Assembly: GCF_000426545.1 (NCBI RefSeq)
Contig: NZ_KE384534.1
Coordinates: 358,780 to 422,779, forward strand
DNA from: Paenibacillus massiliensis subsp. panacisoli DSM 21345
GTDB lineage: Bacteria > Bacillota > Bacilli > Paenibacillales > Paenibacillaceae
Direction of reading: 5' to 3'
DNA length: 64,000 nt
The notes beneath the pieces were generated by a model that was given only the letters and a program-made list of their open reading frames with translations, had not been told where the DNA came from and did not search any database. Below are positions 33,985-42,902 of the stretch, piece after piece; the first letter of the stretch is position 1, and the number at the start of each line of letters is the position of its first letter. Both the position numbers and the translations under genes were made by a program.

Positions 33985-36690
33985 ATGAATAAAATAATCC
34001 ATAATCTTACGGCATGGAGCTTCAAGAGCGCTGATGAGGAGCATTGGCTTCCAGCCCGGGTTCCCGGGTGTGTGCATACGGACTTGCTCCTGAGTGGACG
34101 AATCGATGATCCATTCTATGGGACCAATGAGCACAGACTGCAGTGGGTGGATAAGCAGGATTGGGAATATGCAGCAACTCTTCATGTAGATTCGGATTGG
34201 TTGCAGCTGGATGTGCTTGAGCTTGTATTTGAAGGACTGGATACCTATGCGAATGTCTACGTGAATGGCCAGCAGGTGCTGACGGCCGATAACATGTTCA
34301 GAATCTGGAGGGTAGATATTCGTTCATATCTGACACCTGGTGAAAATGCGCTGCTTGTGCGATTTCGCTCTCCAATCCAAGAGGATCTGCCCAAGCTGGA
34401 GAAGCTGGGATACGAGCTGCCTGCGCCGAATGATCAATCTGAGCTAGGGGAGCTTGGTAGCAGGAAGGTTAGCGTCTTTGCCCGCAAGGCTCCGTACCAT
34501 TATGGCTGGGATTGGGGGCCACGCTTCGTCACCAGCGGTATTTGGCGTGAGGTGCGACTGGAGGGCTGGTCTATTGCTTCCTTGACGGATTTCTGTATTC
34601 GTCAGGATGAGGTCACGGCAGCAGAGGCGAAGCTGACGGCACTGATGGAGGTAGCCTGTACGGAAGCTGTTGCGGGACAGCTGTTGGTAAGTGGTGCAGG
34701 CGGGGAATGGTCTATGGAGGTGAATCTGACTCCGGGCCAGCACGTACTGGAGCTGCCGATGGATATTCAGGAGCCCGAGCTATGGTGGAGCAGAGGTCTG
34801 GGCGAGGCGAAGCTACATACTTTCAGGGCAACACTGAAGCAAGGTACCGAGCTGCTGTGCGATCATGAGGTGCGCACGGGACTCAGATCCGTTCGTCTGG
34901 TTCGCGAGCGGGATGAGGCAGGAGCGAGCTTTTATCTGGAGCTGAACGGAATCCCGGTCTTCTGCAAAGGCGCTAACCACATTCCTAACGACAGCTTCGT
35001 AACGGAGGTCACTTCGGATCGTTATTTGCATGAGATTCGTTCCGCTGTGGAGTCCAATATGAACATGCTGCGCGTCTGGGGTGGGGGCATATATGAAGCA
35101 GAGGTATTCTATGACCTGTGTGATGAGCATGGCATTTTGGTCTGGCAGGATTTCATGTTCGCCTGCTCCATGTATCCGGGAGATGAGCGTTTTCTCCATA
35201 GTGTGAAGCAAGAGGCAGCCGATCAGCTCCGGCGTCTACGTCATCATCCATCCATCGCTCTATGGTGTGGCAATAATGAAATTGATTCGGCCTGGTCACA
35301 TTATGTGGAGGAACGCGGCTGGGGCTGGAAGCAGTCGTTCACTCACGAGCAGCGGGAGCAGCTCTGGGCAGATTATGAGGCTGTGTTCCATCAAATACTA
35401 CCAGATCGGGTGCAGGAGCTCATGCCGGAGATCCCGTACTGGCCATCCTCACCCCTGGTTGACCTGACTGGTGATGACAGACAACATACGAGAAATGATT
35501 CCACCGAAGGCGACATTCATTATTGGGGAGTGTGGCACAATTCAGAGCCTTTTGAGAACTACAGTAAATATGTAGGCAGATTTATGAGTGAGTATGGATT
35601 TCAGTCTTTTCCTGACTATCGAACGGTTCGTACCTATGCGGAGGAGCACGAGCTTGCGCTGGAATCCGAGGTGATGCTTGCCCATCAGAAGAACGGCAGA
35701 GGTAATCAGCTCATCAAGACCTACATGGATCGTTATATGCAGGAGCCGCGCGACTTCGTGTCCTTCATGCATATGAGTCAGATTCTGCAGGCTGATGCCA
35801 TGGGAATGGCCATTGAAGCGCATCGACGCCGCAAGCCCTATTGTATGGGGACGCTGTATTGGCAGATGAACGATTGCTGGCCGGTCGCTTCCTGGGCAAG
35901 CATAGATTACTACGGTCGCTGGAAGGCAGCTCAATATACAATCAAGCGTTCCTTCAAGGACATCATGCTATCTATCGAGCTACTAACAGAGGAGTCAGAG
36001 CAGGCTGAAGATCAGCACCCTAACACCATTTCCATCCATCTGATTAATGATACGCTTGAGTCTCTGGAAGGGACACTACGTGTAGCTCTCTACCACATTT
36101 GCGACGGCTTGGTCGAGGAATGGACACAATCTGTAGAGATTCCGAAGCTGGGAGCGACTGTGGCTAGCACTCTGTCCATTCCTGAACTGCTGCAGGGCCG
36201 AAGTGCGGTCGAATATGTGCTCGTTGCGGCATTGGAGCAGGACGGCACCGTATTGGATCGCCGCGAGCAGCTGCTTGCCGCATTACAGTCTACTCTGTTA
36301 CCTGCTCCAGAGATTACGGTTCGTGAGGTGGTTGTACCATCGGATCAGCCTGATAATCCACGCCTTTCGACCGATGTAACGCTCACTTCGGCACAGTGGG
36401 GGGAAGTCGATGTTCACTGGTTCAGCGTGCAGACAGATGTCTTGGCTAAATATGTCTGGCTGTCTGCCGAGGTGGATGGCGTCTTCACAGATAATAACTT
36501 CGATCTGCTCCCAGGAGAGACCAAGCTCGTTGGCTTCAGACCACGAGCGGTTCCTCAGGGTTACTCTGTGGACAGGGGACAGGGGCAGAAGCAGGAGCAG
36601 AAGCAAGCTACAGTGCAAGAAGGGCAGATGCCGCAGCTCACGGTGTATTCGCTGAATGACCTTATTCAGCCCGTTCACTCTATAAAGTAA
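33985..36690 (+). CDS. Beta-mannosidase, GH2
   Basis: The 901-residue protein fits beta-mannosidase in length and order. It has an N-terminal galactose-binding-like domain (WLPARVPGCVHTDLL), an Ig-like sandwich, and a TIM barrel with LRVWGGGIYE, the acid/base Glu432 in WCGNNE and the nucleophile Glu536 in MSEYGFQSFP. C-terminal beta domains follow. It releases mannose from the non-reducing end of beta-mannosides and has no signal peptide, so acts on imported oligosaccharides. The upstream gene is a LacI regulator. Near the C-terminus a Gln/Lys-rich insert (GQGQKQEQKQATVQEGQ) looks like a disordered loop. Confidence 0.93.
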   Translation: MNKIIHNLTAWSFKSADEEHWLPARVPGCVHTDLLLSGRIDDPFYGTNEHRLQWVDKQDWEYAATLHVDSDWLQLDVLELVFEGLDTYANVYVNGQQVLTADNMFRIWRVDIRSYLTPGENALLVRFRSPIQEDLPKLEKLGYELPAPNDQSELGELGSRKVSVFARKAPYHYGWDWGPRFVTSGIWREVRLEGWSIASLTDFCIRQDEVTAAEAKLTALMEVACTEAVAGQLLVSGAGGEWSMEVNLTPGQHVLELPMDIQEPELWWSRGLGEAKLHTFRATLKQGTELLCDHEVRTGLRSVRLVRERDEAGASFYLELNGIPVFCKGANHIPNDSFVTEVTSDRYLHEIRSAVESNMNMLRVWGGGIYEAEVFYDLCDEHGILVWQDFMFACSMYPGDERFLHSVKQEAADQLRRLRHHPSIALWCGNNEIDSAWSHYVEERGWGWKQSFTHEQREQLWADYEAVFHQILPDRVQELMPEIPYWPSSPLVDLTGDDRQHTRNDSTEGDIHYWGVWHNSEPFENYSKYVGRFMSEYGFQSFPDYRTVRTYAEEHELALESEVMLAHQKNGRGNQLIKTYMDRYMQEPRDFVSFMHMSQILQADAMGMAIEAHRRRKPYCMGTLYWQMNDCWPVASWASIDYYGRWKAAQYTIKRSFKDIMLSIELLTEESEQAEDQHPNTISIHLINDTLESLEGTLRVALYHICDGLVEEWTQSVEIPKLGATVASTLSIPELLQGRSAVEYVLVAALEQDGTVLDRREQLLAALQSTLLPAPEITVREVVVPSDQPDNPRLSTDVTLTSAQWGEVDVHWFSVQTDVLAKYVWLSAEVDGVFTDNNFDLLPGETKLVGFRPRAVPQGYSVDRGQGQKQEQKQATVQEGQMPQLTVYSLNDLIQPVHSIK

Positions 36691-36713
36691 CACTCCAAAG
36701 ACCCGAATATAGT

Positions 36714-36780
36714 ACAAGCGGCCATCCTGCGCTGTCTTCAGATATCTTCTGAAGGAGCGTCTGGATGGCCGCTTGTGCAA
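36714..36780. terminator. Long bidirectional terminator hairpin
   Basis: ACAAGCGGCCATCC...CTTCAGA pairs with TCTGAAG...GGATGGCCGCTTGT over about 28 bp with few mismatches, followed by AATTTTAC. It separates beta-mannosidase from the MFS gene. Confidence 0.8.
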
Positions 36781-36812
36781 TTTTACGCGCGAGGCCTATA
36801 TTTGATTCATTT

Positions 36813-36862
36813 GCTCCCCGCTTGAAGTGGCTCTATACTCACATTTGATCTGGTCAAGGTAC
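36813..36862 (+). repeat. Dispersed intergenic repeat, copy B
   Basis: It contains GCTCCCCGCTTG, GTGGCTCTATACTCACATTT and GATCTGGTCAAGGTAC, shared with copies at 29171-29223 and 52562-52610. It lacks the first block found in the other two. Confidence 0.7.
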
Positions 36863-36867
36863 GCATT

Positions 36868-38274
36868 CTATGCTTCAAGCGAGCTGCGGGAGCAACGGAG
36901 TGAAGCAGTTACATTTTGCATATATCGGTAGGAAGCAACCACAGACAGGATCGCCATCAGCAGTAGACCCCAGAAGATGTTGGAGAACGCTGTGGACAAG
37001 CTCAGATGATGCTGCCATTCCAGGGCACTGGAGGCCAATGCTACGCTGAATGCACCTGAGAAAAATTGCAGTAACTGAAACAGTCCCATACCAGAACCAA
37101 TCTGCGATCCCGGCAGAATCCGTGAAATCTCATTGGATACACTGCTTGAGAGCATGGTGAAGCCCAAGCTCATTACCATATACACGAACAGGATCGACAG
37201 CCAGGAATGTCCTGCAAAGAGTGCGAACAGCAGCACCGCGGTCAATATGACAAATGGTGCATATCTTAGAATGGCTGCATTTCCGTATTGGTCAATGATT
37301 GAGCCGACCTTGCGCGATACGATAACTGCCAGCAATGATCCCGGGAAAATGATGAATCCGGCGTGACTCGCGGTCATCTCATAATGATGCACCAGAATCT
37401 GCGGTATCAGGAACAGGGTCGCGAAGCTGCACAGATAGGAGGTAATCCCGATGACGATCAGCAGCATATAGTTATTCTGGGCGAACAAGGCTGGCTGAAC
37501 GAACGGCTCTGGTGTCCGGCGAATGCGGAATATGAACAGTACAAGACCGAGTGCACCCACAAGCAGCATAAGCCAGGATTTATTGGTCAGGAACAGCAAC
37601 AGGGCTGTCGTACTAACACTGACGAGCAATGCGCCAATGACGTCGAATTTGCCGCGTGCCGGCTTTTCCTTGGGAAGCAGAGGGTACAGGAAGACGAGCA
37701 CGATCAGAATTAAGGCGGTAACACCGAATAGATATCGCCAGCCCATAAATTCCACAATGGCACCGCCTGCGACCGGGCCAAGACCCAGACCAAGGGATAC
37801 CGACGACATGATGGCTGCCATCATTTTGCCTCGACGTGAGAGCGGAATGTAGCGTGTGAACAGTACCATGGATAAGGAGATGATGGCTCCAGCTCCCATA
37901 GCCTGAATAATTCGCACTGCGAGCACAAGCCAGAAGCTCGTGGCAAATAATCCCGCAATCGAAGCAACCCCGATAGTCAGCAGTCCAATCGTCATCAGCC
38001 AACGCAATGGTAGAAAGTCGGACAGGCGACTGAATGTAATAGAGGAGATTGCAAAGGTAATCGAATAGCCAGTCACGATTAGCGAGGTAATCGTGGACGT
38101 GAGGCTGAAGGCCTTCGTCAGATCAGGTAGGGCCAGGTTGAACATGGCTGTGTTCATAATGACAAGTATGACAGCGAACCCGAGCAATAGAGTCAGCAAT
38201 CCTTCACGTGGAAGGCCGCTTTCCGATGCTGCTTGTTGTTCTGTAATTGTGTTGTCTGTTGGAACCGAGTTCAC
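36868..38274 (-). CDS. MFS drug-efflux-type transporter (DHA2-like)
   Basis: The 468-residue membrane protein has 12-14 hydrophobic segments. Motif A-like RLSDFLPLRWLM is in the loop after TM2, and the antiporter motif C GLGLGPVAGGAIVEFMGW is in TM5. These mark a proton-coupled efflux pump of the DHA2 (tetracycline/multidrug) group. The divergent ArsR-type gene at 38405 is the likely regulator. The exported compound is unknown. Confidence 0.88.
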   Translation of the reverse strand: MNSVPTDNTITEQQAASESGLPREGLLTLLLGFAVILVIMNTAMFNLALPDLTKAFSLTSTITSLIVTGYSITFAISSITFSRLSDFLPLRWLMTIGLLTIGVASIAGLFATSFWLVLAVRIIQAMGAGAIISLSMVLFTRYIPLSRRGKMMAAIMSSVSLGLGLGPVAGGAIVEFMGWRYLFGVTALILIVLVFLYPLLPKEKPARGKFDVIGALLVSVSTTALLLFLTNKSWLMLLVGALGLVLFIFRIRRTPEPFVQPALFAQNNYMLLIVIGITSYLCSFATLFLIPQILVHHYEMTASHAGFIIFPGSLLAVIVSRKVGSIIDQYGNAAILRYAPFVILTAVLLFALFAGHSWLSILFVYMVMSLGFTMLSSSVSNEISRILPGSQIGSGMGLFQLLQFFSGAFSVALASSALEWQHHLSLSTAFSNIFWGLLLMAILSVVASYRYMQNVTASLRCSRSSLEA

Positions 38275-38404
38275 AGTCTCACCACTCTTTTTCTTTATTT
38301 TATTGTTCTATAGTTATCGAACATTTGAAATATATCATGGAATCCGCTAAAATTCAATGTGGAAGTGAAGTAAGCGTTTCTCTTAATCACAAATAAGGAG
38401 AAGT

Positions 38405-38734
38405 ATGATTATGAAGCAGCTCCATCATCCGTCGCGGGAGGACCTAGTGTTGTCCACCGTACTATATGCCTTGAGCGATCCAATCCGTCTGAGTGTCGTC
38501 CGTGATATCCGGCAGAATGGTGAGCAGGCCTGCAACAGCTTCACTGTACCTATTGCCAAGTCGACGCTCTCCCACCACCTGCGTACATTGCGTGAAGCGG
38601 GGATTGTCCGCACACGTATTCAGGGCACCCAGCGCTTCATTTCCTTGCGTGCGGAAGATCTGGAAGTCCGATTTCCAGGTGTGCTGAGCACCATACTGGA
38701 TTCCTATGAGGCTACGCTGAGTAGCGCAGAATAG
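38405..38734 (+). CDS. ArsR-family transcriptional regulator
   Basis: The 109-residue winged-helix protein has ALSDPIRLSVVRDI and STLSHHLRTLREAGIVRTR, the ArsR recognition helix region, and a beta wing (GTQRFISLR). No metal-binding Cys pair precedes the recognition helix, so it is probably not a metal sensor. AAGGAG is 4 bases from ATG 38405 and 10 from ATG 38411, so either start may be used. It is divergent from the MFS efflux gene and probably represses it. Confidence 0.88.
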   Translation: MIMKQLHHPSREDLVLSTVLYALSDPIRLSVVRDIRQNGEQACNSFTVPIAKSTLSHHLRTLREAGIVRTRIQGTQRFISLRAEDLEVRFPGVLSTILDSYEATLSSAE

Positions 38735-38871
38735 ATACTTATTACTTGGGAAGCTGACTACTAGTAACCTATTATTGGTCGTGCTTTGATGTTATGAAAA
38801 CTAAGAATTGTACTCCTCTTTGATCGGTTCATTTCTAGTAGGAAATATCTATATTAACCATTCTCAGCGAA

Positions 38872-38916
38872 AAAACGACGGAAGGGCCCAATCTGGGCTC
38901 TTCCGTCGTTTATTTT
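38872..38916. terminator. Bidirectional terminator between ArsR and SDR genes
   Basis: AAACGACGGAAG-GGCCC pairs with GGGCTCTTCCGTCGTTT, followed by TATTTTTC on the plus strand and AT-rich on the minus. The two flanking genes converge here. Confidence 0.85.
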
Positions 38917-38917
38917 T

Positions 38918-39763
38918 CTACTTCTCGAGCGATTCCCGCCAAGTCATGTGCCCCATTAGACCCCGCATGGCGCTTAAATACGTTTCCTCCGTCTCGGTCC
39001 ATCTCAGTCGGGCCATCTCTTCTGCATCTGGACCTGCGACAAAGCGCAGACGATCCGATTGGTCACAGGTGGCGACATACACCTGCTCGGCGACCCCATT
39101 CTCATTTGCAAAATCAAATGGATAGTTAATCATATTCTGCATTAATTGGTCAAAGTAGAATTGGTAAGAAGGCGGAATAGGAATGTTCAGGGTGGCGGTG
39201 GAGCTTGCCGAGAAGTTCGTAGTCCGCATATATCCCGGTTCGACCAACTTGATAGCGATATTCTGCGATTCAAGCTCGTAGGACAGGGATTCTGACAGTC
39301 CTTCAACCGCATGCTTGGTTGCGGAATAGACTGCAAGCAACGGAGCTGGCGCATAACCGATGCTGGAACTGATGTTCACAATAGTTCCGCCCCCTTGCTC
39401 GTGAAAATGTGGGATAATAGCCTTAATGACATTCATAACGCCAAATACATTGGTTTCGAAAATCTGACGGGCAACCTCCATGGGGGTGGCTTCAAAAATA
39501 GCTGCGACGCTGATTCCAGCATTGTTCACTACAGCGTCAAGTCGGCCAAACCGCTCTATCCCTGCCACCATCGCAGCCTCAATGCTTGCGTGGTCTGTAA
39601 CATCGAGCACAGCTTCGATTAACCGCTCGGGATACTCTGCAGTTAGATGCCCATCAGGCCTGCGCATTGTCGCTACAACATTCCATCCCTCATTAGCAAA
39701 TTTTTTGGCTGTGGTATTTCCCAAGCCTGTCGAGCATCCAGTAATCAACACAGTTTTAGTCAT
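38918..39763 (-). CDS. Short-chain dehydrogenase/reductase
   Basis: The 281-residue protein has the classical SDR motifs. TGCSTGLG at residues 8-15 binds the cofactor, NNAG is near residue 80, and the catalytic Ser and YSATK (Tyr-x3-Lys) are near residues 130-155. The Arg-Arg after the second strand (TMRRP) suggests NADP. The substrate is unknown. Its promoter has a 19-bp spacer holding a dyad (39818-39832), the hallmark of MerR control, and a MerR gene is divergent at 39947. Confidence 0.9.
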   Translation of the reverse strand: MTKTVLITGCSTGLGNTTAKKFANEGWNVVATMRRPDGHLTAEYPERLIEAVLDVTDHASIEAAMVAGIERFGRLDAVVNNAGISVAAIFEATPMEVARQIFETNVFGVMNVIKAIIPHFHEQGGGTIVNISSSIGYAPAPLLAVYSATKHAVEGLSESLSYELESQNIAIKLVEPGYMRTTNFSASSTATLNIPIPPSYQFYFDQLMQNMINYPFDFANENGVAEQVYVATCDQSDRLRFVAGPDAEEMARLRWTETEETYLSAMRGLMGHMTWRESLEK

Positions 39764-39806
39764 AGAAATCTCTCCTTCGTCATCAGCATGTATGGATTCT
39801 GGTTAT

Positions 39807-39837
39807 AGCATAGAAGATTAGAGAAACTCTAAGTCAA
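39807..39837 (-). promoter_or_regulatory. MerR-type promoter of the SDR gene with 19-bp spacer
   Basis: On the minus strand TTGACT (39832-39837) and TATGCT (39807-39812) are 19 bp apart. The spacer contains the dyad TTAGAGAAACTCTAA (plus-strand reading, 39818-39832). Over-long spacers with a central dyad are the known MerR activation design. Confidence 0.8.
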
Positions 39838-39906
39838 GCCCCTCAAATAAAACAATGATAATCGAAGATTTATTTGACAAGATAACGTGTAAATCACTAA
39901 TCTGAG

Positions 39907-39921
39907 TTAGAGTAACTCTAA
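39907..39921. promoter_or_regulatory. Second MerR dyad before the merR gene
   Basis: TTAGAGTAACTCTAA has the same 6-bp arms as the dyad at 39818-39832, differing only in the central three bases. It lies 26 bases before the MerR start codon and may serve autoregulation. Confidence 0.75.
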
Positions 39922-39946
39922 TATAGGTAGGCGGTGGAGAACACTT

Positions 39947-40324
39947 ATGGCTTATACTGTTAAGGAAGTTTCGGAGAAAACGGGTATTTCCGCATATACC
40001 CTGCGATTTTACGAAAAAGAAGGTGTACTCCCCCCAATTGAGCGAGACATGAACGGAATGCGCATATTTGACGATTCCATCATTGACTGGATCGAGTCGG
40101 TACTGGCACTGCGTTCAACGGGCTTATCTTTGAGCGAGATCAGAAAATACTTGGAGCTTTATCAAGACAAGAACACTACATTGGAGGAAAGAAAGGAGAT
40201 TCTATCACTTCAGAAGAGCAAGGTAGAGGAGCAAATATCGCTCTTAATGAAGGCGTTGGAGAGACTTAACTACAAGCTGGCTTTAATCGACATTCAGCAA
40301 AATAGATTTGACAAACTGCCTTAG
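39947..40324 (+). CDS. MerR-family transcriptional regulator
   Basis: The 125-residue protein has the N-terminal MerR winged helix (YTVKEVSEKTGISAYTLRFYEKEG), the LSEIRKYLELY connector, and a coiled-coil dimerisation helix at about 75-115. No C-terminal Cys cluster is present, so it probably senses an organic signal rather than a metal. It is divergent from the SDR gene, and both promoters carry the same dyad. Confidence 0.9.
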   Translation: MAYTVKEVSEKTGISAYTLRFYEKEGVLPPIERDMNGMRIFDDSIIDWIESVLALRSTGLSLSEIRKYLELYQDKNTTLEERKEILSLQKSKVEEQISLLMKALERLNYKLALIDIQQNRFDKLP

Positions 40325-40349
40325 GTCAGACTGTGAGTCTGGTCCTTTT
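40324..40349 (+). terminator. Short terminator after merR
   Basis: GGTCAGACT and AGTCTGGTCC pair around GTG, followed by TTTTC. The hairpin begins at the merR stop codon. Confidence 0.6.
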
Positions 40350-40471
40350 CAATATGTATAAAATGAGTATAATGGAAGCTTGGAGCTTGATTCGTCATAG
40401 CTTGTTCGGTAAAAGATGTCTCGGAGCAAACAAGAAACAACGGTGGGTTGCAGAGAGGAAGCTTACAGCTT

Positions 40472-41665
40472 ATGCAGAGCGGTCAATTATACAAATTACG
40501 AAGCTTTTACCTATTCATTGGACTGGCTAGCGGATCATTCAGCCCCTATCTGACGCTGCTGCTAGTGAATAATGGTCTGACAAGCAGTGATGTGGGCGTC
40601 ATTATGGCGGTTGGCACGCTGGTATCCATCTTTGCACAGCCTGTGTGGGGAGTGATCGCGGACCGTTATCAGCAGATGAGGCTTGTCCTTATTCTTAGCG
40701 TAGCGGTGCCAGGCATCATGGTGCTGTTTTATCAATCCCAATCATTTCTGATTATTATGCTTGTATATAGTATTATTACGGTCTTTGCGGCTACGCAGGC
40801 TCCGATTGCAGACTCTTATGCCATAGTAACCGCCCAGCGGGTGGGAGTTACGTATGGCAGCATTCGGCTGCTGGCAAGTCTCGGCTTTGCGATCGGGAGC
40901 TATGCTGGCGGCTGGCTCGTGTCTTTATCAGATGTATCGAATATCTGGATTCCCTATCTGGTGCTAAATGGGCTGGCGGCTGCAGTTGCTCTCCTGCTGC
41001 CACGCAAAGCGGAGGAGGATCATTCGCTGCGCAAATCTTTCACAGAGGGGATTAAGGAGCTGCTTGGGAACCGTATATTCCTGTTCTTCCTTGCTGGCTC
41101 GCTCTTGCTGAACCAGACGCTGACGGCTTTTAATACGTATTTTGTGCTGGCGTTCCGTATCGCTGGGGGCTCGGATAATCTGGCTGGTCTCGCTATGATG
41201 CTCGCGGCCATTACGAATGTGCCGTCCATGTTGATTGCTTCGAAGGTGATTAAGCGAATGGGACTGGAGCGTACGATGCTGCTGGCTGCTATCGCATATA
41301 TGCTGCGTTGGGCCATTCAGATCGTATTCCCGCATCCTTATGTCATGATCGGGGTACAAACGCTGCATGGACTGTCCTTTGGCTTCTTCTATATTGCGGC
41401 AGTAGAATATGTAGCACGAGTATCGGGCAAGAGTATGCAGGCGACTGGACAAAGTATTTTCAGCATGGTCTTCGTGGGCGTTGCTGGAATTATGGGGAAT
41501 GCGCTGAACGGCTTCCTGCTGGATATTGGTGGGCCTGATTTAATGAATCTGGCATGCGTCATTAGTGCTGCATTGGGTGTTGTTATGCTGCTGGTCGTGG
41601 TGTTTGGAACGAAGAACAAGGAGCTTCACCGTTCACGGGAGATCGTATCCGCGCTCCGCAAATAA
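40472..41665 (+). CDS. MFS transporter, MFS_1-like/sugar-permease-like
   Basis: From ATG 40472 the product is 397 residues with 12 predicted transmembrane segments. TTG 40448 is in frame, and neither start has ideal spacing from GAGAGGA. Motif A-like VWGVIADRYQQMR follows TM2, and a large central loop separates the halves. The fold resembles the LacY-like MFS_1_like group (SFYLFIGLASGSFSPYLTLLL at the start). The substrate is unknown. A clear terminator follows. Confidence 0.85.
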   Translation: MQSGQLYKLRSFYLFIGLASGSFSPYLTLLLVNNGLTSSDVGVIMAVGTLVSIFAQPVWGVIADRYQQMRLVLILSVAVPGIMVLFYQSQSFLIIMLVYSIITVFAATQAPIADSYAIVTAQRVGVTYGSIRLLASLGFAIGSYAGGWLVSLSDVSNIWIPYLVLNGLAAAVALLLPRKAEEDHSLRKSFTEGIKELLGNRIFLFFLAGSLLLNQTLTAFNTYFVLAFRIAGGSDNLAGLAMMLAAITNVPSMLIASKVIKRMGLERTMLLAAIAYMLRWAIQIVFPHPYVMIGVQTLHGLSFGFFYIAAVEYVARVSGKSMQATGQSIFSMVFVGVAGIMGNALNGFLLDIGGPDLMNLACVISAALGVVMLLVVVFGTKNKELHRSREIVSALRK

Positions 41666-41684
41666 TTATTCTACACACAATAAC

Positions 41685-41722
41685 AACCGTATTCTCCGTC
41701 ACTCGGAGCCTACGGTTTTTTG
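41685..41722 (+). terminator. Terminator after the MFS gene
   Basis: ACCGTA...CTCCG pairs with CGGAG...TACGGT, followed by TTTTTTG. Confidence 0.85.
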
Positions 41723-41883
41723 TTGCTGCATGACAGGGGTAAGATAAGAGGAGTGGTCTGGAAGCGTTGTCGAACAGGATCAATTGTTGTACACTGTCCG
41801 AAGCATCGCGTTCTATTGAAAGGCTGGGAGTGAGACAATCGAGTTATTGTTATCATTCTGCGGCAAAGGTTAGAGGAGGAGCT

Positions 41884-42621
41884 ATGTACGCAAAATTGAG
41901 AGCAATGAATTACCCCCGAAAGCTGAGCGCCCTACTGGTCATCATCTTAGTAGCAGTGGTGAGCACGGTGTGGGCGATTCGGGTGCAGCTTCCCTCCGGG
42001 GCACCTGCATATCGATTCGTGTCGTGGAATATGCTGCTGGCATTGATTCCGGTCATCTTCGCTGTATTGCTGGATGTAGGCTATGCCTCTCGTAAAGGGC
42101 TGCTGCGTACGGTGTATCTGTCGCTTGCCGGAGCCATCTGGCTGTTTTTTTACCCTAATACCCCTTATCTAATTACGGATATGCTGCATGTAGTGAGGCA
42201 GCCTTGGGTAGCGGAAGGGCGCTTCTGGATGCAGATTACATTCTGGAGCCATCTGCTGCCCATGTTGTTAGTGGGCTTCTGTGGAATCATGCTCGGCTAC
42301 TTCTCGCTGGAATCGGTACGACAGCTTGTCCGTCATAGCTATGGAGTGCTGATCAGTTGGACGTTCACCTTCATTGTGCTGGGTCTGACGTCTATTGGGA
42401 TTTATTTAGGAAGATTTCTGCGGGCGAACACGTGGGATATGGTCATGGATCCTCTGCTTCTCTACCAACAGATCAGCAGTCTCTGGGCAGATGCAGAGGC
42501 AGCCAGTCATTTTATGAGTGGTGCAGGGATGTTTTTCCTGTTCCTGGTGACATGCTATATGTTCATTTGGGCGGTATCCCATAGTGGCCGGGCCACGGAG
42601 CATCGTTCATTGGATTTGTGA
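41884..42621 (+). CDS. DUF1361 integral membrane protein
   Basis: ATG 41884 directly follows AGAGGAGGAG. The open frame reaches back to 41767, but that part has no start signal. The 245-residue protein has about seven transmembrane segments and the family phrase FYPNTPYLITDMLHV near residue 87. The function of DUF1361 proteins is unknown. It is followed 77 bases later by the YwbE gene. Confidence 0.85.
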   Translation: MYAKLRAMNYPRKLSALLVIILVAVVSTVWAIRVQLPSGAPAYRFVSWNMLLALIPVIFAVLLDVGYASRKGLLRTVYLSLAGAIWLFFYPNTPYLITDMLHVVRQPWVAEGRFWMQITFWSHLLPMLLVGFCGIMLGYFSLESVRQLVRHSYGVLISWTFTFIVLGLTSIGIYLGRFLRANTWDMVMDPLLLYQQISSLWADAEAASHFMSGAGMFFLFLVTCYMFIWAVSHSGRATEHRSLDL

Positions 42622-42698
42622 CCGCGTAGCAAGCTTGTGAAGAAGTGTTTGGTTTAATTTATATTAAAATAAGAAGAATAATTGCAGGAGGACAAATC

Positions 42699-42902
42699 AT
42701 GAATGGACAGAACAGAGCAAGCATCAGACCGGGTCTAGAGGTGGCCATTGTCTTGAAGCAGGATCAGGCCACCGGCAAGCTGACACGGGGGATCGTCAAG
42801 GACATCCTGACCAACTCGGCGCAGCATCCTCATGGAATCAAGGTACGGCTTACGAGTGGCCAGGTCGGACGGGTGAAGCAGATCGGGACTCCCGGAACAT
42901 AA
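42699..42902 (+). CDS. ywbE: YwbE-family small protein
   Basis: ATG 42699 has AGGAGG 8 bases upstream. The 67-residue protein (RPGLEVAIVLKQDQATGKLT, then IKVRLTSGQVGRVKQI) is the YwbE family, a small beta-barrel of unknown function widespread in Bacillales. Its last 53 bases overlap, tail to tail, the 3' end of the MFS gene on the other strand. Confidence 0.9.
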   Translation: MNGQNRASIRPGLEVAIVLKQDQATGKLTRGIVKDILTNSAQHPHGIKVRLTSGQVGRVKQIGTPGT

